DNA from: Rhodospirillaceae bacterium
GTDB taxonomy: Bacteria; Pseudomonadota; Alphaproteobacteria; GCA-2731375
Direction of reading: 5' to 3'
NCBI GenBank assembly: GCA_018701215.1
Contig: JABIWH010000019.1
Span: forward strand, 62,001 to 126,000
Length of the DNA stretch: 64,000 nt
Shown: positions 17,942 to 26,660 of the stretch, one piece after another
Layout: each line of letters opens with the position of its first letter
How positions within the stretch are numbered: the first letter of the stretch is position 1
The notes under the pieces: generated by a model
Database searches by the model: none
Seen by the model: the letters and a program-made list of their open reading frames with translations, nothing else
Told to the model about the DNA's origin: nothing
Position numbers and translations under genes: made by a program

Positions 17942-19279
17942 TTAATCCAGCTCCTTGATAACGTTGGAGGTGATCTCCACCATTTCGTCTATATGGCTCT
18001 TTTCCAGGATCAAAGGCGGTGACAGGGCGATGATATCGCCAGTCATCCGAACCATCAGGCCGGCTTCATAGGCCTTGATGCAGGCCTCCATGCCGCGCTT
18101 GCCCGGGGCGCCTTCACGGGCTGATAATTCGATCCCCGCGACCAAGCCGATGTTGCGGACGTCAATCACGTTGGGCAGGCCCTTCATGGCATGGACGGCT
18201 TCTTCCCAATAGGGCGCCAAATCGGCGGCACGCTGGAACAGGCCTTCTTCCTCGTAAACTTGCAACGTGGCCATGGCCGCGGCGCAAGCCAGGGGATGGG
18301 CCGAATAGGTATAGCCGTGGAACAGCTCGATCCCTTCCGGGCTGCCCTCCATGAAGGCATCATAGATCTTGTTGTCGGCGGCCACCGCGCCCATGGGCAC
18401 ATAGCCCGAGGTCAGGCCCTTGGCCATGGTGAACAGATCTGGTTTGACGCCGAAATATTCCGAGGCAAACGACGTGCCCAGCCGGCCAAAGCCGGTGATC
18501 ACTTCATCAAAGATCAACAGGATGCCATGTTTTTCGGTAATCGCACGCAGCCGCTCCAGATAGCCCTTGGGCGGCACCAGGACGCCGGTGGAACCCGCCA
18601 TGGGCTCGACAATAACGGCGGCGATGGTCGAGGCATCATGCAGGGCGACAAGATTTTCCAGCTCGTCGGCCAGATGCGCGCCCCATTCCGGCTGCCCCTT
18701 GGTGAAGGCCTGTTCCGCCAGATTGTGCGTATGGGGCAGATGATCAACGCCATTCATCAACGGGCCAAAAAACTTGCGATTAGCCGGAATACCCCCCACC
18801 GAAATGCCGCCAAAACCAACGCCGTGATAGCCCCGGGCCCGCCCGATCAACCTCGTACGGGAAGCCTCGCCGCGAACCCGGTGATAGGCCAGCGCGATCT
18901 TCAATGCCGTATCCACCGCCTCCGAACCTGAATTGGTGTAGAAGATCCGATCCATGCCCTCGGGCGTCATGCCGGACAGCTTTTGGGCCAGCTCAAAAGA
19001 CAGCGGCTGGCTGAACTGGAACGAGGGGGTAAATTCCAAGGTTTCGGTCTGGGCTTTGATCGCCTCCACCACCTTCGGGTGCCCGTGCCCGATATTGACG
19101 CACCACAGACCGGCGGAACCATCCAGGATGTCGCGACCGTCATGGCTTCTATAATGCATGCCCTTGGCCGAGACCAACAGACGCGGCGCCGCCTTGAACT
19201 CTCGGTTCGATGTAAACGGCATCCAAAATTGCGACAGATCGTTGGGCTGTACGTTGGCGGTGGTAATGGGCTTGTTCAT
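17942..19279 (-). CDS. Class III aminotransferase, beta-alanine/omega-amino acid:pyruvate type
   Basis: This PLP aminotransferase of 445 residues starts with QFWMPFTSNREFKAAPRLL and has ILDGSAGLWCVNIGHGHP, both characteristic of omega-amino acid:pyruvate transaminases. The cofactor region reads IFDEVITGFGRLG, and the PLP lysine is K287 in TMAKGLTSGY. The ATG at 19279 has GGAG eight bases upstream. It would move the amino group from beta-alanine, GABA or an amine onto pyruvate in the cytoplasm, yielding alanine. An alanine dehydrogenase lies downstream after a palindromic repeat, and an LLM oxidoreductase lies upstream. Confidence 0.92.
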   Translation of the reverse strand: MNKPITTANVQPNDLSQFWMPFTSNREFKAAPRLLVSAKGMHYRSHDGRDILDGSAGLWCVNIGHGHPKVVEAIKAQTETLEFTPSFQFSQPLSFELAQKLSGMTPEGMDRIFYTNSGSEAVDTALKIALAYHRVRGEASRTRLIGRARGYHGVGFGGISVGGIPANRKFFGPLMNGVDHLPHTHNLAEQAFTKGQPEWGAHLADELENLVALHDASTIAAVIVEPMAGSTGVLVPPKGYLERLRAITEKHGILLIFDEVITGFGRLGTSFASEYFGVKPDLFTMAKGLTSGYVPMGAVAADNKIYDAFMEGSPEGIELFHGYTYSAHPLACAAAMATLQVYEEEGLFQRAADLAPYWEEAVHAMKGLPNVIDVRNIGLVAGIELSAREGAPGKRGMEACIKAYEAGLMVRMTGDIIALSPPLILEKSHIDEMVEITSNVIKELD

Positions 19280-19336
19280 GACGCGCTCCAAAAAATTTCA
19301 TCGCGACCCTATCAGGATGCCCAGGGCAGAAAAACT

Positions 19337-20374
19337 CTAATCGTGGTCCGGTAGCAGATCCATGATCTGTTCCAGATGCGCAATGCGCTGGCTGATTTCC
19401 AGGTTGGCATCCATGCGCAGGGTCAAGGAATTGATGCCCGCATCGCGGTAGGTTTCGAAACGCTTGCGCACCATATCCTCGGTGCCGACGGCGCCAAACT
19501 CGGTGACCATCTCATCCGGCACCCGGTCGATCGCCTCCTGGCGCTTGCCATCCTTCCATAAACGCTGAATGGCCACGGCATCATCGGTATAACCGGCGCG
19601 TTTGAAGGCATCGTTATAGAAATTAGTCTTTTCCGAACCCATGGCACCCATGGAAAAAGCCACGCCTGGCTTATAGGCATCAATTAACTCCTGCACATTC
19701 TCACCGACCGCGACAGAGCAGGAGGAATGCAGATCCATATCCTGCAAACTGCGGCCCGCATCCGCAGCACCTTTTTTCAGATGATCCATATGGGCGCCGG
19801 CATGATCCGGCGAAAACGAGGTGCCCAACCAGCCATCGGCGGAGGCACCGGTATATTCCAGCGATTTCGGCCCCAGCGTGGCGAGGTAGATGGGAATATC
19901 CCTGGGCGGATGATCCAGGCGGATGGCCTTGCCCTCGCCGCCGGGCAGCGGCAGGGTGAAATGCTTGCCTTCGTAGCGGATTTTATCGCCCCGGAAGCCC
20001 ATGCGGATGATATCCACGGTTTCCTTCAAACGACCCAAGGGTGCCTTGTAGGAAACCCCTTGCAGGCCCTCCACCACCTGAGGTCCGCTGACGCCCAGGC
20101 CCAAAATAAAACGGCCATTGGTCAGATTATCCAGGGATAGCGCCGTCATCGCCGTCATGGATGGGGTGCGAGCGCTGATCTGCATGATGCCCGTACCCAG
20201 CTTAATCGTGCTGGTCTTGGCGCCCAGATAGCCAATGGTGGTGACCGCGTCATGGCCCCATGCTTCCGCCGACCAGGCATAAGTGACGCCCAGTTTTTCC
20301 GCCTGCTGGATGTAGTCAACCAGGCCCAAAACATCGACCCGGTTATAGGCGCCAATGGAAATCGATACTTTCAT
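19337..20374 (-). CDS. LLM class flavin/F420-dependent oxidoreductase
   Basis: This second luciferase-like protein (345 residues) is not closely related to the one at 15559-16632. It starts MKVSISIGAYN, has AEKLGVTYAWSAEAWGHDA, STIKLGTGIMQISARTPSMTAM, and NGRFILGLGVSGPQVVEG, as in F420-dependent methylene-H4MPT-reductase-like or TIGR-type LLM proteins. IYLATLGPKSLEYTGASADGW is the usual later barrel motif. The ATG at 20374 is preceded by AAGAGA. Cofactor preference is undecided. A hairpin separates it from the upstream mlrC-like gene; its own downstream neighbour is the transaminase gene, 57 bases away. Confidence 0.88.
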   Translation of the reverse strand: MKVSISIGAYNRVDVLGLVDYIQQAEKLGVTYAWSAEAWGHDAVTTIGYLGAKTSTIKLGTGIMQISARTPSMTAMTALSLDNLTNGRFILGLGVSGPQVVEGLQGVSYKAPLGRLKETVDIIRMGFRGDKIRYEGKHFTLPLPGGEGKAIRLDHPPRDIPIYLATLGPKSLEYTGASADGWLGTSFSPDHAGAHMDHLKKGAADAGRSLQDMDLHSSCSVAVGENVQELIDAYKPGVAFSMGAMGSEKTNFYNDAFKRAGYTDDAVAIQRLWKDGKRQEAIDRVPDEMVTEFGAVGTEDMVRKRFETYRDAGINSLTLRMDANLEISQRIAHLEQIMDLLPDHD

Positions 20375-20488
20375 TTTGCTGTCTCTTTTGTTGAGAATTG
20401 AGCTACGCTCATCACGGTTGAAATTTCGCCTGGATGTCTCGGGCGGAATAGTAGCGTCATTCGATGGCACGGCTCAATATTCGAGACA

Positions 20489-20513
20489 GCCCGGCGGTAC
20501 CCTGCCGCCGGGC
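20489..20513 (-). terminator. GC-rich hairpin after the M81 metallopeptidase gene
   Basis: A perfect nine-base stem GCCCGGCGG/CCGCCGGGC with a seven-base loop lies 10 bases past the stop of the - strand metallopeptidase gene. A T-rich stretch is on the side reached first from that gene and not after the stem, so it is not a textbook intrinsic terminator, but its position just after a stop codon suggests transcript end formation or stabilisation. Confidence 0.5.
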
Positions 20514-20522
20514 ATTTCTTCA

Positions 20523-22022
20523 TCAACCGCCGAATTCCGGGCCCTCGGGGCACAGGCGTACGCCGGGGCGCAGGTTTTCGTAAGGCAGGCTTTCGGGGCG
20601 GTCGATACTGGCACCGGGCGCTTCCACCACCAAGATCTGTTCGGCGATATCGGTAAAATCGGCCCGGAAATGCACGCTGCTTTTCAGGCCGAGAATCTTC
20701 TGCTGGTCGGGCTCTACACCGAGATGGCGAAAGATTTCCTTATCCGCGGCCTGCATGCGGTGGGAGGACACCACCACCGACACGCCGCCAATCCGCAGCA
20801 ATGCCATAGGTCCCAGATTGGGCGTGGCGCCTTTATAAAACGGCCCCGTGCAGGTGAAGCTGCCATTGCCCAGCGCCGCCACCTTGAAGCGGCCCTCGAA
20901 CGGCGGATCGCCGTCGGTATAGATCTTACCGCCCAGGGCGACGTCGATTTCGGCCCCCTGCCCCGCCGCATGGGCCTGTGCGGCAACATCGGGATCAACC
21001 AAGGCGCCAACGACGGCGCGGTCGGCGCCTTGCTCCACCAACGCCCGGAGCAGCCCGGTGGTATCCGACGTGGCCCCGGCACCGCAATTGTCCTGCACAT
21101 CGGCCAGCACATAGGGTTTATGGGAATTGGAGACGATCGCCTGGGATACCGCATCGCCCGGCGTCAAACGCGGCACCTGAAAGGCGGCTTCGTTGGACAA
21201 TATCGCATCATACAACGCATCGGCCGCGCGGTCGGCGGCCGCCTGATCGTCGCCATAGGCCACAACCACGGGTCCGCAATCCCAGATGTCGGCGGGCGGA
21301 AACCCCGGCGTGAACGAGATTGAGCGGACGCCGGCCTCATCCTCCAACGCCGCCAATTTGGCGTAGGTCCCACGCGCCGGCTCGGCCATGGTGCATTGGC
21401 CCGTCAGGGGCATCAGAAACGGCACGGCGCGATGGGCCTTGGCCGGTAGTTGGCCCGGATCGGCCAGCAAGGCATCAAGATAGCGGGCGGCGCGGCTGCC
21501 CGTATCCGCCATATCCACATGAGGATAAGTGCGATAGGCGATCAGGCCGTCGCAATTGTCGAACATGGTCCGCGTGGTATTGGAATGCAGATCAAGACTG
21601 ACGACCAGGGGTATGTCAGGCCCCAAATGCGCCCGCACACGGCGCAGCAATTCGCCTTCACCGTCTTCGGTATGCTCGCAAACCATGGCGCCGTGCAGAT
21701 CAAGATAGACCGCATCGTACGGCGCCGCATCTTCCAGCCCCTGCAGCAACATGGTCATGTAGGTTTCATAGGCATGCTCGGTCACATGCGCCGACGGTAC
21801 GGCACAGCACCAGGCGATGGGCGCCAATTCATGGCCCCGGCTTTGCGCCTCAGCAATAAAACCGGCGATGGAAATATTTTTACCGGGCATCACCTCCAAG
21901 ACATCTTCACCCAATGTCAGACCGGGAAAGCTCTCGGCCCGGACGAAATCATCCCAGTCCGCCTTTTGCGGCGCAAAGGTGTTGGTCTCGTGCAAAAAAC
22001 CCGCAATAGCGATCCGGCTCAT
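20523..22022 (-). CDS. M81 family metallopeptidase (MlrC / microcystinase C-like)
   Basis: The 499-residue protein matches the MlrC family. The N-terminal zinc motif is IAGFLHETNTFAP, with a second site in YLDLHGAMVCE and a third in VSLDLHSNTT; these Asp and His residues are the expected zinc ligands. The C-terminal MlrC domain contains DVQDNCGAGATSDTTG. Named for the enzyme that degrades linearised microcystin in Sphingomonas, most members occur without other mlr genes and have unknown peptide or amide substrates; no mlrA, mlrB or mlrD is here. The start has AAGGAA upstream. No signal peptide is seen. Confidence 0.9.
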   Translation of the reverse strand: MSRIAIAGFLHETNTFAPQKADWDDFVRAESFPGLTLGEDVLEVMPGKNISIAGFIAEAQSRGHELAPIAWCCAVPSAHVTEHAYETYMTMLLQGLEDAAPYDAVYLDLHGAMVCEHTEDGEGELLRRVRAHLGPDIPLVVSLDLHSNTTRTMFDNCDGLIAYRTYPHVDMADTGSRAARYLDALLADPGQLPAKAHRAVPFLMPLTGQCTMAEPARGTYAKLAALEDEAGVRSISFTPGFPPADIWDCGPVVVAYGDDQAAADRAADALYDAILSNEAAFQVPRLTPGDAVSQAIVSNSHKPYVLADVQDNCGAGATSDTTGLLRALVEQGADRAVVGALVDPDVAAQAHAAGQGAEIDVALGGKIYTDGDPPFEGRFKVAALGNGSFTCTGPFYKGATPNLGPMALLRIGGVSVVVSSHRMQAADKEIFRHLGVEPDQQKILGLKSSVHFRADFTDIAEQILVVEAPGASIDRPESLPYENLRPGVRLCPEGPEFGG

Positions 22023-22063
22023 GAATAATTCCTTCTATAGTGATATCGCATCTCGCAACACGC

Positions 22064-22465
22064 TCACTCCGTTTGCAGCTGAGCAATTAATTTTTCGGTA
22101 ATCTCACCGATCCGGGTACGAATGGTATTAATGGCGGATGCGCCCAGATTGTCCCAATGAATGCCCGCCGTGACAACGACGTTGGTATTGCAGGCGGCCG
22201 ACAGCGCCTCGGCCACTGGCTTGACAATCTCGTCCTCTTTATGGCCGGGATAGGTCAGCACTGACGCCGTAGCAGAGGTTTTGGCCGGATCCGCCAGGGA
22301 CGGCCGCGGCTGTGCCGCCGCGACCGCGCCTATGTGCGGTTTCTCGCCACCCCAGATATAAACTAGAACATCGGCGCCGATCACCACCGCGCGCGCCTGC
22401 ACCAGAAAATCGTCCGCATCCGTCCGCACATGGACAGAGCGTGGTAATTCCGGTACCGGATTCAT
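22064..22465 (-). CDS. LpdD-like (prenylated-flavin chaperone domain) small protein
   Basis: This 133-residue single-domain protein has an internal pattern VLVYIWGGEKPHIGAVA, followed by ATASVLTYPGHKEDEIVKP and NVVVTAGIHWDN. This arrangement resembles the LpdD/VdcD-like family that accompanies UbiD-type decarboxylases and is thought to handle prenylated FMN. The match is from memory of motif order, so the family name is tentative. No UbiD or UbiX gene is in the window. It sits between an acyl-CoA dehydrogenase gene (23 bases) and the M81 metallopeptidase gene (41 bases) on the same strand. An amidase- or enhancer-type role in that operon cannot be excluded. Confidence 0.55.
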   Translation of the reverse strand: MNPVPELPRSVHVRTDADDFLVQARAVVIGADVLVYIWGGEKPHIGAVAAAQPRPSLADPAKTSATASVLTYPGHKEDEIVKPVAEALSAACNTNVVVTAGIHWDNLGASAINTIRTRIGEITEKLIAQLQTE

Positions 22466-22488
22466 TTTTCGACATACATAGCTGGACG

Positions 22489-23739
22489 CTAACGGTTCTT
22501 GCCGAGGAAGCCGAACAGATGGCCGGCGATCTTGCGGATCTGGATTTCCTCCGCCCCTTCCGTAATGCGATAGCGGCGGTGATGGCGGTAGATGTGCTCA
22601 AACGGCTGATTGCGCGTATAGCCCTCGCCGCCAAACACTTGCATGGCCCGGTCCGAAGCCTCCCAAACCAGCCGATTGGCGCGATAATTAGCCATGGAGA
22701 CCTGATCGGTGACGGCCATATGGTTCTTCTGGTCCAGGTTCCAGGCAGTCTTGTACACCAGATTGCGGACCATCTCGGCCTCGGTATGCAGTTCCGTCAG
22801 GGGGAACTGAATGGCCTGGTTGGTCGACAACGGCTTGCCCCAGGTGGTGCGCTGTTTCGAATAGGCCACCGCCTCGTCAACACAGAACTGTGCCGCGCCC
22901 AGGGATGAAGCCGCCTGGCGGATACGGTTTTCATGCAGAAAGGTCTGCGCCACGATCAGGCCATCGCCCTCGTCGCCAAGATAGGATTCCGTATCGATGG
23001 GCAGGCGCACATCCTTGATGGCGACGATGCCATGGTCCGTGGGCATGTTGAAGGTCCAGTCCATCTTCACCACTTCAAAGCCCGGCGCCGTTACCGGCAC
23101 CAGAAAGGCCGTGATGCCCAGGCCCTCGCCCGGTTTGCCCGAGGTACGGGCGAAGACCAGATCGTGGGTCGCCTCGTGAATACCGGAATTGAAGCGCTTG
23201 TTGCCGTTGATCACCCAATGGTCGCCATCCCTGACGGCGGAGGATTCCATATATGTCGCGTCCGAGCCGTGGTTCAGCTCCGTCAGGCCAAAGCCGACCC
23301 GGCGCCCGCCGGTGATCAGGGCGGGCAGGAATTCTTCCTTTTGCGCATCGGTGCCAAAGCGCCACATCATAATGACCAGCGGGAAATTGCCCACGATGGA
23401 GGATTCATTCTGCAAATCGTTGTGCAGACCCAGACCCTTATGCGCCAAATGTTCCCGGATCATCGCCATAGCCAGGTTGGAGCCGTCCTGGCCGCCAATC
23501 TCCTTGGGCAGGCCAAAGCGCAAATGCCCCGCCGCATCGGCCCGATCTTTCATTTCGCGCAGCAGTTTTTCCCATTCCTTGGTGGGCTGGCCATCGTTAT
23601 CCCAATCCGTACGGGCATTCTCCCGCCGGTGATCAAAGAACTGCATATTGTCTTTTTCAAGCGGCTTGATTTCCCGCTCAATAAATTCATCCAATTCCTC
23701 AATTTTATCTTGTATGTCCTTGGGAATACTGAAGTCCAT
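22489..23739 (-). CDS. Acyl-CoA dehydrogenase
   Basis: The 416-residue FAD enzyme has the standard acyl-CoA dehydrogenase layout: an N-terminal helical domain, FGLTELNHGSDATYM, the middle beta domain WVINGNKRFNSG, and a C-terminal helical domain with KQRTTWGKPLSTNQAIQ and VFGGEGYTRNQPFEHIYR. The last block, ITEGAEEIQIRKIAGHLFG, includes the glutamate position expected near the active site. The ATG at 23739 is preferred over a TTG at 23748, whose GGAAGAGGG would be too close. The upstream CinA-like gene ends at 23745, so the two are coupled. Substrate chain type is unknown. Confidence 0.92.
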   Translation of the reverse strand: MDFSIPKDIQDKIEELDEFIEREIKPLEKDNMQFFDHRRENARTDWDNDGQPTKEWEKLLREMKDRADAAGHLRFGLPKEIGGQDGSNLAMAMIREHLAHKGLGLHNDLQNESSIVGNFPLVIMMWRFGTDAQKEEFLPALITGGRRVGFGLTELNHGSDATYMESSAVRDGDHWVINGNKRFNSGIHEATHDLVFARTSGKPGEGLGITAFLVPVTAPGFEVVKMDWTFNMPTDHGIVAIKDVRLPIDTESYLGDEGDGLIVAQTFLHENRIRQAASSLGAAQFCVDEAVAYSKQRTTWGKPLSTNQAIQFPLTELHTEAEMVRNLVYKTAWNLDQKNHMAVTDQVSMANYRANRLVWEASDRAMQVFGGEGYTRNQPFEHIYRHHRRYRITEGAEEIQIRKIAGHLFGFLGKNR

Positions 23740-23744
23740 GGTAC

Positions 23745-24230
23745 TCAACCCTCTTCCTTAATACAATCCTGCAACAAATCCAACGCCGCCTTGGCGAAGA
23801 CCCACATATTGGCTTCCCGGTCGTCATCACCGGTTTCCAGTGTAATAACCCGCTCCACCGGCCCGCTGACGGCCAGGCAGGTATGTCCTGCGGCATCGCC
23901 ATAGCGATTGCCCGTCGGTCCCGAGGCGCCGGTCTCGGCCAGGCCCCAGGTCGCGCCCATTTTTTCCCGCATGGTGCGGGCACAAAGCATGGCATAGGGT
24001 TCCGACGACGAGCGCAAGCCCTTCATCGCCTCGTCCGATACGCCCAGTATGCGTTCGCGGGCGGGATAGGTGTAGATTACGCCGCCGCCCAGATAATACT
24101 TCGAGGCGCCGGAGATGCTCAATAAACTGGCGGAAATCAATCCCCCGGCGGATGATTCAGAGACGGCGACGGTTTCGCCGCGTTCTTTCAGTAATGCGCC
24201 CAATTCGGCCGCCATGTCTAATTTGCTCAT
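23745..24230 (-). CDS. CinA C-terminal domain protein (nicotinamide-nucleotide amidohydrolase, PncC-like)
   Basis: This stand-alone CinA_C domain has 161 residues. The signature SESSAGGLISASLLS is followed by the GASKYYLGGGVIYT segment and the later LAETGASGPTGNRYGD block. Stand-alone members in E. coli (PncC) convert nicotinamide mononucleotide to nicotinate mononucleotide, salvaging NAD. Here the gene leads a - strand group with an acyl-CoA dehydrogenase, whose start lies within ten bases of the stop, and it is divergent from the EamA transporter gene. It deviates from PncC in places, so a related amidohydrolase role is possible. Confidence 0.8.
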   Translation of the reverse strand: MSKLDMAAELGALLKERGETVAVSESSAGGLISASLLSISGASKYYLGGGVIYTYPARERILGVSDEAMKGLRSSSEPYAMLCARTMREKMGATWGLAETGASGPTGNRYGDAAGHTCLAVSGPVERVITLETGDDDREANMWVFAKAALDLLQDCIKEEG

Positions 24231-24299
24231 CGGTGTTCTCCTGCTTTTGCCCTATTGTGACGGCAATTCCGTTGGTGCGCTAGTTTGGTTAGGGCTTTC

Positions 24300-25172
24300 A
24301 TGCAAAATAACCCCCTCCCCATGAATCCAATCAGGGGGATCCTTCTGATGAATTTGGCCATGTTTCTGTTGGCCGGCATGGATAGCATCACCAAGACCCT
24401 GGCGACGGAGTATGCGGTACCGCAGATCCTGTCGGTGCGCTTTCTGATCTTTTGCGTCTTTGCCCTGGCCATCGCCCGGCCCAAAAGTCTGCGCGCGGCC
24501 TTTTCCTCAAAGCATCCCTATCTGCAAATCGCCCGCAGCCTGATCATTGTTGTCGAGGTTGGGGTTTTCATTGTCGCCTTCCGATACCTCCCCCTGGCCG
24601 ATGCCCACGCCATCTCCGGCATCGCACCCTTGCTGGTCACCGCGCTGGCGGTGCCGTTCCTGGGCGAAAAAGTAGGCCTGCGCCGGTGGAGTGCGATTGC
24701 CATTGGCTTCATCGGCCTGTTGGTGATCGTCCGGCCCGGTCTGGGTGTCTTTAACCCCGCCGCCCTGATCCCCCTGGCCGGCGCCTGCCTGTGGGCGGTC
24801 TATCAGATCCTGGTGCGCAAAGTTTCCGACGACAGCGCGGCGACATCGCTGCTTTACATGGCCTTTATCGGCGCCATCGTCATGACCTGTCTGGCGCCAT
24901 TTTTCTGGCGAGCGCCTGATGCCACCGGCTGGCTGCTGTTGTTTGCGCTGGGCGTGGTTGGCAGCCTGGGTCATTACATCCTGATCAAGGCTTTCCAGTT
25001 CGCCCCCGTCTCCACCCTGCAGCCGTTTCATTACATCGTGCTGCTGTGGGCCACAGTGTTCGGATACACGGTTTTTGGCGATTTGCCCGATATGTGGACC
25101 ATCCTGGGCGCCGCCATCATTGCCGGCAGCGGCCTGTATGCCTTCTATCGGGAGCAGCGCGCAAAACACTGA
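24300..25172 (+). CDS. EamA/DMT family transporter
   Basis: This integral inner-membrane protein of about 290 residues has ten hydrophobic segments in two EamA repeats. The first repeat runs from NPIRGILLMNLAMFLLAGM to about 140, with VRFLIFCVFALAIARP; the second begins near LIPLAGACLWAVYQI. Drug/metabolite transporters export or import small metabolites; the substrate cannot be read. The ATG at 24300 follows an AGGG about seven bases upstream; a later ATG at 24321 would also be possible. The gene stands between the divergent CinA-like gene and the korD operon, with 115 bases before korD. Confidence 0.88.
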   Translation: MQNNPLPMNPIRGILLMNLAMFLLAGMDSITKTLATEYAVPQILSVRFLIFCVFALAIARPKSLRAAFSSKHPYLQIARSLIIVVEVGVFIVAFRYLPLADAHAISGIAPLLVTALAVPFLGEKVGLRRWSAIAIGFIGLLVIVRPGLGVFNPAALIPLAGACLWAVYQILVRKVSDDSAATSLLYMAFIGAIVMTCLAPFFWRAPDATGWLLLFALGVVGSLGHYILIKAFQFAPVSTLQPFHYIVLLWATVFGYTVFGDLPDMWTILGAAIIAGSGLYAFYREQRAKH

Positions 25173-25287
25173 TACTTGCGGAAATGGCTACCGCCCTTGG
25201 CCTCAGTTGTTTAACATCGCCATCGGGGACTATCGCTTAGACACAAAAGATCAAGCAGGGGAGTGTGCACGACGAGGAGGATACGGC

Positions 25288-25509
25288 ATGGCCAAACGGG
25301 CCTACGAGATTTCCATCGATGAAACACTTTGCCGATCCTGCGCTGTTTGTTGGGAGATTTGCGCGCCTGACGTGCTTGGCTTCCAACCTCCGCTGAACAA
25401 GGCCATCGTGCTGACGCAAACAGACTGTACCGGCTGCCGCCTGTGTGAATGGCTCTGTCCCGACTGGGCCATCGTGGTCCGCCCTCTAGCGTCTGAGGTG
25501 GCGGCATGA
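25288..25509 (+). CDS. korD: 2x[4Fe-4S] ferredoxin subunit of a 2-oxoacid oxidoreductase (delta)
   Basis: This 73-residue ferredoxin has two complete cluster motifs, CRSCAVCWEIC and CTGCRLCEWLCP, each of the form CxxCxxCxxxC. A strong GAGGAGG lies eight bases before the ATG. Its stop overlaps the start of the alpha subunit gene by four bases. Small ferredoxin-like delta subunits carry electrons from the thiamine-diphosphate active site to external ferredoxin in four-subunit 2-oxoacid:ferredoxin oxidoreductases. The order delta, alpha, beta, gamma is one of the orders used by archaeal and bacterial Kor/Por-type enzymes. Confidence 0.92.
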   Translation: MAKRAYEISIDETLCRSCAVCWEICAPDVLGFQPPLNKAIVLTQTDCTGCRLCEWLCPDWAIVVRPLASEVAA

Positions 25510-26660
25510 CCCGGCAGCTATTATTCGGCAATCATGCGTTTTGCGAGGGCGCGATCGCGGCGGGCGTACGCTTCTATGCCGGCTATCCGATCACGCCGGC
25601 GACAGAGATCGCGGAATTCATGTCCCGGCGCATGTTCGAAGTCGATGGTACCTATATCCAGATGGAGGACGAGTTGGCCTCGCTGAACGCGGTCATGGGC
25701 GCCTCGGTAACCGGGGTGAAGAGCGTTACCGCCTCCGCCGGGCCGGGCATGGCGCTGATCCAGAACGAATTGGGCCAGGCGGTCGTGGCGGAAATTCCGG
25801 CGGTGGTGATCAACGTGGGGCGCGCCGGACCGGGCATCGGCAACGCAACTCGTTCTGGCCAGATGGAGGTGATGCAGGCGCGCTATGGCCCGAACGGCGA
25901 ATGCCCCGCCGTCGCGATCAGCCCGGCAACCGTGGAAGAAGCCTTCTGGCTGACCATTAAGGCGGTCAACCTGTCGGAAACCCTGCGCACCGTGGTCATC
26001 GTTCTGGCCGAGGGCCTGTTGGGCCTGCAGCGCGCCGTCGTCGATTTGCCGGATTATTCCACCATAGAGCAGACCGAGCGGCCGCGTCCCACCATGCCGC
26101 CCAGCGAATACAGCGGCGCCTATATTGCCAACGAGTTGACGGATGTACCACCCGTGGCCGACTTCGGTACCGGCTACAAGACCATTCTCAATACGGTTGG
26201 TATTCAGCCCCGTGGCGGCGGTGACGGCAGCACGCAGGGTGGGCGCCTGGAAAACCAGGACTTCACCATCCGCCGCCTGCACGAAAAGATCCTCTCCCGC
26301 AAGGACGAGGTGATCATGACAGAGCGGCACCAGACCGAGGATGCCGAGGTGGTCTACATCGCCTTCGGCACCCAGGCACAATCGGCCTATCTGGCCATGC
26401 AGCAGGCCCGTGCCAAGAGCGTCAAGGCTGGCATGTTGCGCCTGATCACGATTTGGCCATTCCCCGAAGATGCCGTGCGCGAATGCTGCGCCAAGGCCCG
26501 ATTGGTGGTGGTCCCGGAAATGAACCTCGGACAAGTGCGTATGCTGGTGGTCAACGCTCTGGCTGATACCGAAGCTAAGGTTGTCGGGGTCAACCACGTG
26601 GACAGCACCTATATCTTGCCGGAGGAAATTTTGGCCAAGACCGAGGAGTTTCTGCCATGA
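25506..26660 (+). CDS. korA: 2-oxoacid:ferredoxin oxidoreductase alpha subunit
   Basis: This 384-residue subunit has the pyrimidine-binding domain of the thiamine-diphosphate enzyme. The motif GYPITPATEIAEF near residues 25-37 is diagnostic of OFOR alpha subunits. EDELASLNAVMGASVTG and TASAGPGMALIQNELG follow as expected. The C-terminal transketolase-like domain spans from about residue 270. It couples oxidative decarboxylation of a 2-oxoacid with CoA to ferredoxin reduction. The 2-oxoglutarate type (KorA) is the closest match by layout, but a branched or aryl 2-oxoacid is possible. Four-base overlaps tie it to genes on both sides. Confidence 0.88.
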   Translation: MTRQLLFGNHAFCEGAIAAGVRFYAGYPITPATEIAEFMSRRMFEVDGTYIQMEDELASLNAVMGASVTGVKSVTASAGPGMALIQNELGQAVVAEIPAVVINVGRAGPGIGNATRSGQMEVMQARYGPNGECPAVAISPATVEEAFWLTIKAVNLSETLRTVVIVLAEGLLGLQRAVVDLPDYSTIEQTERPRPTMPPSEYSGAYIANELTDVPPVADFGTGYKTILNTVGIQPRGGGDGSTQGGRLENQDFTIRRLHEKILSRKDEVIMTERHQTEDAEVVYIAFGTQAQSAYLAMQQARAKSVKAGMLRLITIWPFPEDAVRECCAKARLVVVPEMNLGQVRMLVVNALADTEAKVVGVNHVDSTYILPEEILAKTEEFLP

